From the NCBI RefSeq assembly GCF_002195995.1, contig NZ_NHON01000030.1, positions 1 through 64,000 of the forward strand: a stretch of DNA of 64,000 bases, written 5' to 3'. A model generated the notes under the pieces. The model was not told the DNA's origin. It searched no databases and worked only from the letters and a program-made list of their open reading frames with translations. This stretch comes from Inquilinus limosus (GTDB lineage Bacteria; Pseudomonadota; Alphaproteobacteria; DSM-16000; Inquilinaceae). Both the position numbers and the translations under genes were made by a program. Below are positions 1 through 8,050 of this stretch, in pieces (the stretch's first letter is position 1; every line of letters starts with the position of its first letter).

Positions 1-49
1 GCCCATTCTTGTCCCCCCTCCCGCAAGGGGAGGGGGGACAAGAATGGGC
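1..49. repeat. Perfect inverted repeat (22-bp arms)
   Basis: Positions 1-22 are exactly complementary to 28-49, with a five-base GCAAG loop. It lies just past the stop of the nucleoside ABC ATPase gene. It could form a hairpin in RNA of either strand. There is no T-run on the visible side, so it is listed as an intergenic hairpin repeat rather than a terminator. The element may extend beyond the window edge. Confidence 0.75.
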
Positions 50-67
50 ATGGCCCGGATACGCCCC

Positions 68-1579
68 TCATGCCGCCTGCCCCGTCACCCCGGCCATCAG
101 CAGGCCGAGGCCGGTCTCGGTGGCCTCGGCGCCGGGCACCTCGGCGATCACCCGGCCCTCATACATCACCAGCACCCGGTCGGAGAGGGCCAGGATCTCG
201 CCGAGCTCGGCCGAGACCAGCAGCACGGCGCGCCCCTTGTCGCGCTCGGCCACCAGCCGGCCATGGATGAACTCGATGGCGCCGACATCGACGCCGCGGG
301 TCGGCTGCTCGGCGATCAGCACCGGCGCCTCATGGTCCAGCTCGCGCGCCACCACCACCTTCTGCAGGTTGCCGCCGGACAGGGTGCCGACCGCCGTGCC
401 CTCGCCCGGGATCTTGATGCCGAAGCGCGCGATCAGGTCGCGTGCCCGGTCCCGCATGGCGATGCGGTCCAGCACGCCGCGGCGGGACAGCGGCGGCCGC
501 CGGTGGAAGCCCATGGAGAGGTTGTCGGTGGCGCTGGCCCGTGGCGCCGTGCCGGTGCGGGCGCGATCCTCGGGCACATAGGCGATGCCGGCGGCGCGGC
601 GGCCGGCAACATCGACGGCGGTGACGTCGCGCCCGTCGACCCGGACCGACCCGGCATCGGCGGCGCGCAGCCCGGCCAGGATCTCGATCAGCTCGGTCTG
701 GCCATTGCCGGCAACCCCGGCGATGCCGACGATCTCCCCCGCCTGCACGGCGAAGGAGACGCCGTCGATCGCCGGCTTCCCCGGCGCCGCCAGGGTCAGC
801 CCCTCGACCTCGAGCAGCGGCCGGCCCGGCTGCGCCGGCGCCTTGTCGACCTTCAGCGTGACGTTGCGGCCGGTCATCGCCCGGATGATCGCCTGCGGGT
901 CGGTCTCGGCGGTGACCATCCGATCCGCCACCCGGCCGTCGCGCAGCACGGTGATGCGGTCGGTCACCGCCATCACCTCATGGATCTTGTGGGTGACGAA
1001 CAGGATGGTGCGCCCGTCCGCCGCCAGGCCGCGCATCACCTGGAACAGTCCGTCGCGCTCGCCCGGGGTCAGCACCGCCGTCGGCTCATCCAGGATCAGG
1101 ATGCGGGCGTCGCGGTACAGCGCCTTCAGGATCTCGACCCGCTGCTTCACCCCGACCGGCAGCGTGCCGACGCGGGCGTCGGGATCGACCGGCAGGCCGT
1201 GGCGGGCCGCCAGCTCCGCCACCGTGCGGCGGGCGGCGGCGCGGTCGATGAACGGCCCGCGCCGCGGCTCGGCCCGGTACACCACATTCTCCCAGACCGT
1301 CAGGCTGTCGAACAGCTTGAAGGCCTGGTGCACCATGCCCAGGCCGGCGGCGATGGCGTCGGTCGGCGACCGGAACGGCCGCGTCCGGCCGTCGATCACG
1401 ATCTCGCCCCCGTCGGGCTGCACCAGCCCGTACAGGATGCCCATCAGGGTCGACTTGCCGGCCCCGTTCTCGCCCATCACCGCATGGATCTCGCCGGCCT
1501 CGACCGACAGGTCGACACCGTCATTGGCCAGCACCCCGGGGTAGCGCTTGACGATGCCGCGCATCTCCAGGAATGCCAC
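68..1579 (-). CDS. BMP-type nucleoside/simple-sugar ABC importer, ATP-binding protein
   Basis: This is a 503-residue double ABC ATPase of the type that works with BMP-family binding proteins (YufO/RbsA-like) and powers uptake of nucleosides or related ligands. The first half has a clear Walker A (GENGAGKST, near residue 36), a degenerate signature [11 protein letters not shown] and a Walker B ([11 protein letters not shown]). The second half has a degenerate P-loop (GVAGNGQTE) and signature LSGGNLQK, as is usual in this family, where one site is weak. The start is GTG with GGAGG upstream. It follows the binding-protein gene by 24 bases. The two permease genes normally found next are not in the window and would lie off the left edge. 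Confidence 0.93.
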   Translation of the reverse strand: MAFLEMRGIVKRYPGVLANDGVDLSVEAGEIHAVMGENGAGKSTLMGILYGLVQPDGGEIVIDGRTRPFRSPTDAIAAGLGMVHQAFKLFDSLTVWENVVYRAEPRRGPFIDRAAARRTVAELAARHGLPVDPDARVGTLPVGVKQRVEILKALYRDARILILDEPTAVLTPGERDGLFQVMRGLAADGRTILFVTHKIHEVMAVTDRITVLRDGRVADRMVTAETDPQAIIRAMTGRNVTLKVDKAPAQPGRPLLEVEGLTLAAPGKPAIDGVSFAVQAGEIVGIAGVAGNGQTELIEILAGLRAADAGSVRVDGRDVTAVDVAGRRAAGIAYVPEDRARTGTAPRASATDNLSMGFHRRPPLSRRGVLDRIAMRDRARDLIARFGIKIPGEGTAVGTLSGGNLQKVVVARELDHEAPVLIAEQPTRGVDVGAIEFIHGRLVAERDKGRAVLLVSAELGEILALSDRVLVMYEGRVIAEVPGAEATETGLGLLMAGVTGQAA

Positions 1580-1603
1580 GCCCCCGCCCCTCCGCGCAGC
1601 GGG

Positions 1604-2635
1604 TTACTGGCCGGCCAGCATCGGGTCGGGGACCGACACCGTGCCGGCGGCGATGGCGTCGCGCAGCTCCCGCACCTTGGTGATGACGTCGGGATGCTCG
1701 GCGATCAGGCATTTCGAATTGGCGACGTCGTCGCCGAGCCCGGTCAGGGTGATGCCACCCTCCTTCACGCCATAGGAGGTCAGCGGCGCCTGGGTGCCGG
1801 CGAGGATGCCCTTCACCGCCTCGATCAGGGCGACATCGACCTTCTTCTCGATATTGTCCATCACCACGCCGGGCGCCAGCGGGCACTGGTTGACGTCGAC
1901 GCCGAAGGCCAGCGTGCCCGGCGTCGCCTCCGCCGCCTTGAAGATGCCGCCATTGCCGCCGGAGGTGGCGGCCAGCACCCGGTCGGCGCCCTCGCTGATC
2001 AGCGACACCGCTTGCTGCTGCGCCCGCACCGGGTCGGAGAACGGGTGGTCGCCGCCGACCCAGACGGTCGGGCTGACCACGATCTCGTCATTCACCGCCT
2101 TGGCGCCGGCGGCGAAACCGTCGGTGAAGCGGTGCAGGAAGGGGATGTCGAGCGCGCCGATCGACCCGATGGTGCCGCTCTCCGAGGTCAGCGCCGCCTC
2201 GGCGCCGGCCAGATAGGCGCCCTCATGCTCGCGGAACACGGCGCAGTAGACGTTCGGCATCGGCTTCTGGATGCACTGGTCGACGATCAGGAACTTGATG
2301 TCCGGGAACTTCGCCGCCGCATCCGGCACGATGTCGCCGAACTCGAAGCCGATCACGATCACCACCGCCGCGCCCTCGCGCGCCGCCGCCTCGACATTCT
2401 GGCGGCGGGTGGCGGGATCGGTGCTCTCATACACCTTGGCCTCGCCGCCGATCGCGGCGGCCGCCTCCTCCGCCCCCTTGCGGCCGAGCTTGAGGAACTC
2501 GTTCACGCCGAGCGGATCGGGCGAGATGAAGACCAGCTTGCCGCCGGCCGCCTGGGCCGGCAGCGCCGCCCCGAGGGAGAGGGCCGCCGCCATGATGGGA
2601 CCGATGAGATGCCGCCGACGCCCGTGGATGCGCAT
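1604..2635 (-). CDS. BMP family ABC transporter substrate-binding protein
   Basis: A periplasmic binding protein of the BMP/PnrA family, 343 residues, expected to capture nucleosides or similar small ligands for the adjacent ATPase. A signal peptide is visible: basic MRIHGRRRH, a hydrophobic stretch, then cleavage near PAQAAGG. The mature protein begins KLVFISPDPLGVNEF and contains ATSGGNGG and VDVNQCPLAPG segments in the ligand-binding region. I chose the ATG at 2635 because the signal peptide starts there and an AGGGAA-type ribosome site precedes it; an in-frame upstream ATG would add 18 unlikely residues. It is the first gene of the operon. Ligand specificity cannot be told from sequence. 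Confidence 0.9.
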   Translation of the reverse strand: MRIHGRRRHLIGPIMAAALSLGAALPAQAAGGKLVFISPDPLGVNEFLKLGRKGAEEAAAAIGGEAKVYESTDPATRRQNVEAAAREGAAVVIVIGFEFGDIVPDAAAKFPDIKFLIVDQCIQKPMPNVYCAVFREHEGAYLAGAEAALTSESGTIGSIGALDIPFLHRFTDGFAAGAKAVNDEIVVSPTVWVGGDHPFSDPVRAQQQAVSLISEGADRVLAATSGGNGGIFKAAEATPGTLAFGVDVNQCPLAPGVVMDNIEKKVDVALIEAVKGILAGTQAPLTSYGVKEGGITLTGLGDDVANSKCLIAEHPDVITKVRELRDAIAAGTVSVPDPMLAGQ

Positions 2636-2969
2636 GGTCTGTTCCCTGTTTCCTCGCGATCGCCGCCCCGCGGACCGACGGTGATCCACCTTTGGCGGCT
2701 GCTGTTCGATTCGTCAATCGGCGCAGATCGCCTGCGACTCGGCGCTATCCGGCTGGACAGAGCGAAGAGATTGCAGTTTACTAAAATTGTATTTAATTGA
2801 TTTGCCTTCCGCCCTGGAAATGATTCCGGCTCTAATCGGCGGAGGCCATCGGGCCATTCGTTCGATCGGGAGATGATTCGGAAGCCATGAGCGGCAGAGT
2901 TTCGACCGTCCAGCCGCCGCATGTGGCACTCCAGGCCCTCTTCCGGTCAGGGATGACCGTCCCGGCCCG
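2636..2969. promoter_or_regulatory. Divergent promoter region, nucleoside importer / GGDEF-EAL gene
   Basis: A 334-base gap between divergent genes. It contains a markedly AT-rich tract (about 2768-2805) in an otherwise GC-rich neighbourhood, where promoters for one or both sides probably lie. I see no convincing inverted repeat and no confident -35/-10 pair. Confidence 0.4.
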
Positions 2970-4751
2970 ATGACCGATTCGACTTCCCAATCCCTGGTCG
3001 CGCTGGAGCGCGACGCCCTGCAGGCCCTGGTCGACGGCGACCCGATCGACAGCGTCCTTCGCGATGTCGCCCGGGCGATGGGCCGGCTGCAGGTGCCCCC
3101 CTTGCATCCCGGCACCGGAGTCGCCTTCCTGCGGCTCGACGAAAGCGGCGCCAGCCTGTCGCTGCTGGCGCAGAGCGGGCTGCAAGGCGCCCCCCTGGAC
3201 GCGCTGGGAACGATCCGGGTCGGTCCGTCGGGCCCGCCCCCGGGCGTCGCCGTCTTCACCAACGCCCCGGCCGCCGGCGCCCTGGGCCCGGCCGAGGTGA
3301 CGGCGCTCACCGAGCCGCTGACCGACGATGACGGCCGGATCGCCGGCGCCCTGGTGCTCACCGGCCTGTCGCGGCCGGAGGAGATGCCGGAGCCGCTGCG
3401 GCAGACCATCGGCCGGCTGTTCGCCATGGCGCTGCGGCGCGACCGTCGGGACCGCGAGGTCCAGGACCTGATCTACCGGGACCCGCTGACCGGCTTGCCC
3501 AACCGACGCTGCTTCGACGAGCGGCTGGCCGAGACCTTCGCCCGCGGAGTCGATGCCGCCAGCCCGGTCTCGGTCCTGTTCATGGACCTGGACGAGTTCA
3601 AGAAGGTTAACGATACCCTGGGCCATGAGGTCGGCGACCTGCTGCTGGCGATCGTCGGCAGCCGGCTGCGCCGGGCCCTGTCGACCGAGGCCTTCGTGGC
3701 CCGGCTGGGCGGCGACGAGTTCGCCGCCATCGTCGCCGCCGATGCCGGCACCGCGACGGCGGCCGCGGGCCGGATCGTCCGGGCGCTGAAGGAGCCGGCG
3801 ATGCTGCGCGGCTACCGGCTGCCGATCTATTGCAGCATCGGCATCGCCGCCTGCCCGGACCATGAATCCGACCCGGCCCTGCTGAAGCGCCTGGCCGACA
3901 TGGCGATGTACTACGCCAAGCAGTCGGCCACCGGCATCGCCTCCGCCGCCACGCCGGAGGTGCGCCGGGCGATGTCGATCTCGGCGGTCGAGTTCGACAT
4001 CCCGGCGGCGCTGCAGTCGAACCAGATCGGCCTGGTGTTCCAGCCGCGGGTGAACCTGGTCAGCGGCCGGGTCACCGGCTTCGAGGCGCTGGCCCGCTGG
4101 CACCACCCGACCCTCGGCGTGCTGGCGCCCAGCCACTTCATCCCCTGGGTCGAGCGCCGGCCCGACCTAGCGCTGAAATACACCGAATGGCTGCTGCAGT
4201 CCCTGGTGGATACGCTGATCCGGCTGCCGCGCGACGCGCTGGTGCCGATCTCGATCAACATCCCGGTCTCGATGATGCAATCCGATGCCGTGTTCACCGC
4301 CATGCTGAGCCGCATGAGCGAGGCGGGGCTGCCGCTGAGCCTGCTGCAGGTCGAGATCGTCGAGCGCGCCCTGACCCGCATGCCGGCCGAGGTCGAGGCG
4401 GTGGTTGAGCGCATGGTCGGGCTCGGCATCGCCTTCGAGCTGGACGATTTCGGCAGCGGCGAGGCCAATCTGGCGGCGCTGTCGCGGCTGCCCTTCTCCG
4501 CCATCAAGATCGCCGGCGAGATCGTGCAGACCGTGGCGACCGACCCGCGCTGCGAAAGGCTGATCGACGGCGTCACCCGCTTCGCCGAGACCTTCGGCGT
4601 CTCGCTCTGCGCCGAGCATGTCGAGAGCCCGGCGCAGCGGGACATCCTGCGGCGGCTCGGCGTCGAGCAGGGCCAGGGTTATCTGTTCGGCCAGCCCCTG
4701 CCGGCCAGCGAACTCGCCGCCGCCACGCGCACCGATCACCGCGGCGCATAG
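2970..4751 (+). CDS. GGDEF-EAL domain protein (cyclic di-GMP turnover)
   Basis: A 593-residue protein with an N-terminal, poorly conserved GAF-like sensory region (about 1-160), then a GGDEF domain (RLGGDEF near residue 246) and an EAL domain (GFEALARW near 370). The GGDEF signature is intact, but the RxxD inhibitory site that should lie upstream of it reads STEA, so product inhibition at that site is not expected. In the EAL domain the metal and catalytic positions can be traced: EAL, SIN, EIVE, LDDFGSG, the lysine of IKIAG, AEHVE and QGQGYLFGQP. Both activities are therefore possible. No transmembrane segment is seen, so it is probably cytosolic. A lone receiver-domain protein follows 158 bases downstream. 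Confidence 0.9.
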   Translation: MTDSTSQSLVALERDALQALVDGDPIDSVLRDVARAMGRLQVPPLHPGTGVAFLRLDESGASLSLLAQSGLQGAPLDALGTIRVGPSGPPPGVAVFTNAPAAGALGPAEVTALTEPLTDDDGRIAGALVLTGLSRPEEMPEPLRQTIGRLFAMALRRDRRDREVQDLIYRDPLTGLPNRRCFDERLAETFARGVDAASPVSVLFMDLDEFKKVNDTLGHEVGDLLLAIVGSRLRRALSTEAFVARLGGDEFAAIVAADAGTATAAAGRIVRALKEPAMLRGYRLPIYCSIGIAACPDHESDPALLKRLADMAMYYAKQSATGIASAATPEVRRAMSISAVEFDIPAALQSNQIGLVFQPRVNLVSGRVTGFEALARWHHPTLGVLAPSHFIPWVERRPDLALKYTEWLLQSLVDTLIRLPRDALVPISINIPVSMMQSDAVFTAMLSRMSEAGLPLSLLQVEIVERALTRMPAEVEAVVERMVGLGIAFELDDFGSGEANLAALSRLPFSAIKIAGEIVQTVATDPRCERLIDGVTRFAETFGVSLCAEHVESPAQRDILRRLGVEQGQGYLFGQPLPASELAAATRTDHRGA

Positions 4752-4909
4752 CGTGGGGATTCGAACGATGGTAACGTTCACACGAGACGCCGGGAACCAT
4801 TTGCCGTCGTATTGATTATCTGCAATTCCTCGCCGGCCGGGATGGCCGGCCTTCAGCACGGGCAGGGCATGCCGACCACGGACAGCGGAGCAGCAGCGGG
4901 ACATGCGTC

Positions 4910-5386
4910 ATGTCGGAAGCCGCCGGCCTCACCCTCGGGGCAGGCGTCCGTGATCCGGCGGGCCTCGCGGCCGTGACCGGGCAGGCCATCCCGATGAAGA
5001 TCCTCCTCGTCGACGACGACGAACTGTTCCTGGAATTCGCCGCCGCGATGCTGCGGGCCGACGGCGTCGCCGTCGAGACCTGCGCCAGCGCCGCCGAGGC
5101 GATGGCCGCCCTGCATCTCGAGGATGGCGGCCAGCCGGCGGGGGATTTCGACGCCGTGCTGATCGACATCGTCATGCCGGAGGTCTCCGGCACCGAGCTG
5201 TGCTCGCTGATCCGCGGCCATGGCGGCTATGGCAGCCTGCCGGTGATCATGATCAGCGCCACCCGCGACATGAGCCTGATCGACCAGGCGCTGACCGCCG
5301 GCGGCTCCTCCTACATCCAGAAGCCGATCCAGGCCGCGACCTTCGCCGGCGAGATCCGGCAGAAGATCACCGAAGCGCGCGGCTGA
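4910..5386 (+). CDS. Single-domain response regulator (CheY-like receiver)
   Basis: A receiver domain without an output domain, up to 158 residues. The fold starts at MKILLVDDDELFL (residue 29); the acidic pocket is VDDD, the phosphoacceptor is the Asp in VLIDIVMPE (near residue 86), the switch Ser is in MISATRD and the Lys is in IQKPIQ. All key residues are present, so phosphorylation is expected. The first 28 residues look unlike a receiver, and an ATG at 4994 directly before MKILLVDD is an alternative start. No kinase gene is adjacent. The preceding gene makes a GGDEF-EAL protein, so a role in controlling cyclic di-GMP is possible but inferred from position only. Confidence 0.85.
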   Translation: MSEAAGLTLGAGVRDPAGLAAVTGQAIPMKILLVDDDELFLEFAAAMLRADGVAVETCASAAEAMAALHLEDGGQPAGDFDAVLIDIVMPEVSGTELCSLIRGHGGYGSLPVIMISATRDMSLIDQALTAGGSSYIQKPIQAATFAGEIRQKITEARG

Positions 5387-5403
5387 AAACCCGGGCGCCG
5401 GTC

Positions 5404-5439
5404 CTGCCATCAAGCCATCAGCTGCCATCTTGATGGCAG
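5404..5439. promoter_or_regulatory. Operator of the toxin-antitoxin operon
   Basis: An 18-base palindrome, CTGCCATCTTGATGGCAG, at 5422-5439 (8-base arms around a TT centre), plus a third half-site CTGCCATCAAG at 5404-5414 that is the exact reverse complement of 5429-5439. It sits 41 bases before the antitoxin start. Toxin-antitoxin pairs of this class repress themselves through such palindromes. Confidence 0.65.
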
Positions 5440-5480
5440 ACCGCTGTGGGCGTACCATTCTCCCCTGGATGGAGAATGCC

Positions 5481-5729
5481 ATGGCCGAACCCCAACTATC
5501 CGTTCGCAGCGCCAGAGCCCGGGATCTCGCCCACCGCCTCGCCCGCCGCGAAAACCGATCGATCGCCGACATCGTAGAGCGTGCGCTGGAGGCCTACGAA
5601 GTCCGCGAAGCCGGGCGTGAGCCCGCAGCCTCGTTCTATGCTCGGCTGGCCAAGGACCGCGATACGGATATCGATCTCGAGGCGGTGATCCGCGGCGCGA
5701 GACGCGTCGACCCAGGTCCGGACCTTTGA
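5481..5729 (+). CDS. VapB-family antitoxin (PSK/Rv0623-like)
   Basis: An 82-residue antitoxin that should neutralise the PIN-domain toxin encoded next and repress the operon with it. The N-terminus (LSVRSARARDLAHRLARREN, then RSIADIVERALEAYE) matches the Rv0623-like DNA-binding antitoxin type, while the acidic and aromatic C-terminal half would wrap the toxin. I took the ATG at 5481 because GGAG lies six bases upstream; earlier in-frame ATGs fall within or next to the operator palindrome. The stop codon overlaps the toxin start by four bases, so the two are translationally coupled. Confidence 0.85.
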   Translation: MAEPQLSVRSARARDLAHRLARRENRSIADIVERALEAYEVREAGREPAASFYARLAKDRDTDIDLEAVIRGARRVDPGPDL

Positions 5730-6139
5730 TCTTCCTCGACACCAACGTCGTTTCCGAGACCCTGCGCAAAGCGCCCGATCCCACGGTGATCAACTGGCTG
5801 GTCCGGCATGACGCCGAATTGGCTTTGCCGACGGTGGTGATCGCGGAGATCGCCTTCGGTATTCAGAAGATCCGGCCGGATCGGCGCGCGGCCCGGCTTG
5901 AGCGGGAACTTTCGGATTGGTGCCACCGGTTCGCCGACAGAATCTTCGGCCTGACCGAAGAGGCCGCCCTTGCCTATGGCGAGATCATGGGCACGGCGTC
6001 CCGCCAGGGCCTCGGGATGTCAGCCCCCGATGGCATGATCGCCGCCATCGCCCGGGTCAATGGAGGCCGCCTGGCCACCCGCAACCTGACGGATTTCCGG
6101 ACGACCGGGCTCGACCTCGTATCCCCATGGGCGCCATAG
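5726..6139 (+). CDS. PIN-domain ribonuclease toxin (VapC/FitB-like)
   Basis: A 137-residue PIN-domain protein. The four acidic residues of the metal-dependent RNase site are visible: D5 (FLDTN), E41 (IAEIAFG), D102 (SAPDGMIAAIA) and D123 (RNLTDF), so the toxin looks intact. It starts at TTG, overlapping the antitoxin stop by four bases, as is normal for vapBC pairs. The family cleaves tRNA or rRNA; the target of this member cannot be predicted. The overall pattern (ETLRKAPDP, TRNLTDFRTTGLDLVSPW) is closest to the FitB/StbB branch, often called plasmid stability proteins. Confidence 0.9.
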   Translation: MIFLDTNVVSETLRKAPDPTVINWLVRHDAELALPTVVIAEIAFGIQKIRPDRRAARLERELSDWCHRFADRIFGLTEEAALAYGEIMGTASRQGLGMSAPDGMIAAIARVNGGRLATRNLTDFRTTGLDLVSPWAP

Positions 6140-6157
6140 CCGAAGATACCATCGTCC

Positions 6158-6634
6158 CTACCCGTTGAACCGGGCCGTCCCGCGATAGGCCCCCAGCAGG
6201 GCCTGCCACCATTCGCCGTGGCGCTGCAGGAAGATCCCGTCGGGGAAGCGGTGCCGGGCGACGTGCTGCTGGGGCACGCTGTCCCAGCCGCGATGCTCGA
6301 CGGTCACACGGGTCTGGTCGTCGACCGGGTCGAACCGGACCTCGACCTCGGTGGCCTGGTCGGGGGTAAAGCTGGCCTGCCGCCAGGAGAACACCAGGCG
6401 GCTGCCCGGTTCCCACACCAGGATCCGGCCGATCTCGAAGACCCGCCCGTCGAGATGGGTCTCGGTGAACCGGCCGCCAGGCCCCTGCTCGAAGCGCAGC
6501 ATGCCGGGCGCGCCCGGGCTGAACTGGAACAGGGCGTTGGGCCGCCACCACAGGCCGATATCGCGGACGAAGGCGGTGAAGGCCCGCTCCGGCGCCGCAT
6601 CGACGCGCAGGGAAACCAGGATCCTGGATGTCAT
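6158..6634 (-). CDS. SRPBCC / AHSA1-like domain protein
   Basis: A 158-residue protein of the START-like SRPBCC superfamily (activator of Hsp90 ATPase homolog type). It begins with a basic strand (ILVSLRVDAAPERAFTAFV), continues with WWRPNALFQFSPGAPG and RFEQGPGGRFTE, and has the typical EVRFDPVDDQTRVTVEHRGW segment. Such proteins form a hydrophobic cavity; the bacterial ligand is unknown. Its start overlaps the end of the ArsR-type regulator gene by four bases (ATGA), making it the third gene of a tightly coupled operon. ArsR-SRPBCC-VOC combinations are frequent in bacteria, but their substrate is not established. Confidence 0.85.
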   Translation of the reverse strand: MTSRILVSLRVDAAPERAFTAFVRDIGLWWRPNALFQFSPGAPGMLRFEQGPGGRFTETHLDGRVFEIGRILVWEPGSRLVFSWRQASFTPDQATEVEVRFDPVDDQTRVTVEHRGWDSVPQQHVARHRFPDGIFLQRHGEWWQALLGAYRGTARFNG

Positions 6635-6963
6635 TCCGGTCGCTCCAGATGCGCCTTGAAGGCGGCGAGCTGGTCGACCCAGAGCCGCTCGGTCTCCGCC
6701 AGCCAGGCTTTCAGATCGGCCATCGGTTCCGGCCTCAGGCTGTAGATGCGGACACGGGCATCGAACTCCGGATGCGCCTCCTCGACCAGCCCGCCCGCCT
6801 TCAGCGTGCGCAGGTGGCGGCTGAGCGCCGGCGGGTTGAGGCCCAGCGCTTCCGCCAGCTCCCCCGCCCGCCGCGGCCGCTCGCGCAGCAGCTCGACCAC
6901 GCGCCGCCGGTGCGGATCGGCAAGGGCAGCGAGAGTCTGGTCGAGGCTGGCGGCCGGCCTCAC
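6631..6963 (-). CDS. ArsR-family transcriptional regulator
   Basis: A 110-residue winged-helix regulator: LAALADPHRRRVVELLRE, then the helix-turn-helix region ELAEALGLNPPALSRHLRTL, then the wing GLVEEAHPEFDARVRIYSL. No cysteine metal-site motif (ELCVCDL type) is present, so this is the non-metal subgroup commonly linked to SRPBCC proteins. The start is GTG at 6963, overlapping the VOC gene stop as GTGA, and the end overlaps the SRPBCC start. It probably represses its own operon through the inverted repeat at 7459-7476. Confidence 0.88.
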   Translation of the reverse strand: MRPAASLDQTLAALADPHRRRVVELLRERPRRAGELAEALGLNPPALSRHLRTLKAGGLVEEAHPEFDARVRIYSLRPEPMADLKAWLAETERLWVDQLAAFKAHLERPE

Positions 6964-7424
6964 ACCCAGCCTTCGATCTTCAGCCCCGAGGCCTGCTCCG
7001 CCTCCTCGCGCGAGACCTGGCGGATGGCCTGGCCGAAGACCCAGACATGGCCTTCCGGATCCTGCGCGCGATAGGTGCGATCGCCGTAGAACTGGTCGGC
7101 CGGATCCTGCGGGACCACCGCCCCCGCGGCCCGCGCCCGGGCGCAGTGCCCGTCGATGTCGCGATCGACCCGGACATGGAGCATCTGCGTGTTCTTGCCG
7201 CCGATCGAGGCCGGGCTGGCGACGAACTCCGCCCATTCGGACCCGACATAGATCAGCCCGTCGCCGCCGACCCGCATCTCGGAATGGGCCAGCGTCCCGT
7301 CCTGGTCGGTGATCACCATGCAGCGTTCGAAGCCGAAGGCCTTCTCCAGCCAGTCGAGGGCGGCCCACGGGTCCTTGTAGAAGACGCTCGGCGTCAGCGC
7401 CGGGCGCGGGACGGACTCAGCCAT
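6960..7424 (-). CDS. VOC (glyoxalase/bleomycin-resistance) family protein
   Basis: A 154-residue VOC-fold protein with YKDPWAALDWLEKAFGFE at the N-terminus and DPEGHVWVFGQ near the C-terminus, the typical last strand with an acidic/metal position. It resembles the PhnB-like group that travels with ArsR and SRPBCC genes. First gene of the operon; GGAGA lies seven bases before its ATG. Enzymatic activity is not predictable: members include isomerases, dioxygenases and drug-binding proteins. Confidence 0.85.
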   Translation of the reverse strand: MAESVPRPALTPSVFYKDPWAALDWLEKAFGFERCMVITDQDGTLAHSEMRVGGDGLIYVGSEWAEFVASPASIGGKNTQMLHVRVDRDIDGHCARARAAGAVVPQDPADQFYGDRTYRAQDPEGHVWVFGQAIRQVSREEAEQASGLKIEGWV

Positions 7425-7458
7425 GGCTCATCTCCTTCACCAATATGGAAATATTTAA

Positions 7459-7476
7459 CGATATAGAGAAATATCG
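7459..7476. promoter_or_regulatory. Probable ArsR operator in the VOC operon promoter
   Basis: Inverted repeat CGATAT-N6-ATATCG in an AT-rich island, 35 bases before the VOC gene start. A GAAATAT word occurs in the right half and again a few bases away (7448-7454). An imperfect A/T palindrome around the promoter is typical of ArsR-family sites, so autoregulation is likely. Confidence 0.5.
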
Positions 7477-7529
7477 AGTCAAGAGGTCTCGGCTGCCCGG
7501 TGTGCGAGCCCACAACACCGGGACGCGAG

Positions 7530-8027
7530 CTACGGGCCGATCACCTTGGGCGACACCGACTCCACGAGCGCCTCGGCATTGCCCCGGGCGGTGTCCGCAT
7601 CGTCGGCAATGGAGCGGATCGTCAGCAGATCGCCATCGCGAAGAATGATGGCGGTCGAGCCGATCATGGGCCCCATGGACCAATTGGTGATCCAGCCGAC
7701 CGCGGGAGAAACCTTCAACTCGGTCAGGCTGCAGGCCGGGTCCTTGGCCCGGCAGAGCTTTTCCAGGTCGGACATCGACGTCTGGCCCGAGCGCACGCGC
7801 TGCTCCGTGCCGTCGGTCTGGCGGCCGATCTTGATGTCGACCATCGGCCCGCCCTTGCAGCCGGAGCAGAACAGCGTGACGCGCCCGGGCTCGGCCTTGT
7901 GGATGAAACCGGCCCCGAGCGCAGTGCTGGCCTCCTCCGCCACGGTCGAGAGGTCGTGGACGGCGAAGCCCTCCGCCTGCGCTTCCGTCGCGGCCAGGGC
8001 GGCAAGGCTCAGGATCAGGAAACGCAT
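7530..8027 (-). CDS. Hypothetical secreted protein
   Basis: A 165-residue protein with a short signal peptide (MRFLILSLAALAATEAQA, cleavage before EGF). The mature part contains four cysteines, including a CSGCKGG motif and two around residues 90-100, which could form disulfides in the periplasm. I recognise no family. It lies 23 bases downstream of the NitT/TauT binding-protein gene on the same strand, so it may be the last gene of that operon, but no functional link is apparent. Confidence 0.7.
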   Translation of the reverse strand: MRFLILSLAALAATEAQAEGFAVHDLSTVAEEASTALGAGFIHKAEPGRVTLFCSGCKGGPMVDIKIGRQTDGTEQRVRSGQTSMSDLEKLCRAKDPACSLTELKVSPAVGWITNWSMGPMIGSTAIILRDGDLLTIRSIADDADTARGNAEALVESVSPKVIGP

Positions 8028-8050
8028 CGGCGGGCTCCTCCGGGAAAGGC

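Noticed and set aside
1-49. Rho-independent terminator after the nucleoside ATPase gene
   Set aside because: The stem is strong, but no T-run can be seen before the window ends; left as an inverted repeat.
44-2800. A 918-codon plus-strand frame
   Set aside because: Antisense to the BMP importer genes, whose products are clear family members; the translation has no recognisable domain.
5430-5480. Upstream start of the antitoxin at 5430
   Set aside because: It would place the operator palindrome inside the coding region and has no ribosome site; ATG 5481 has one.
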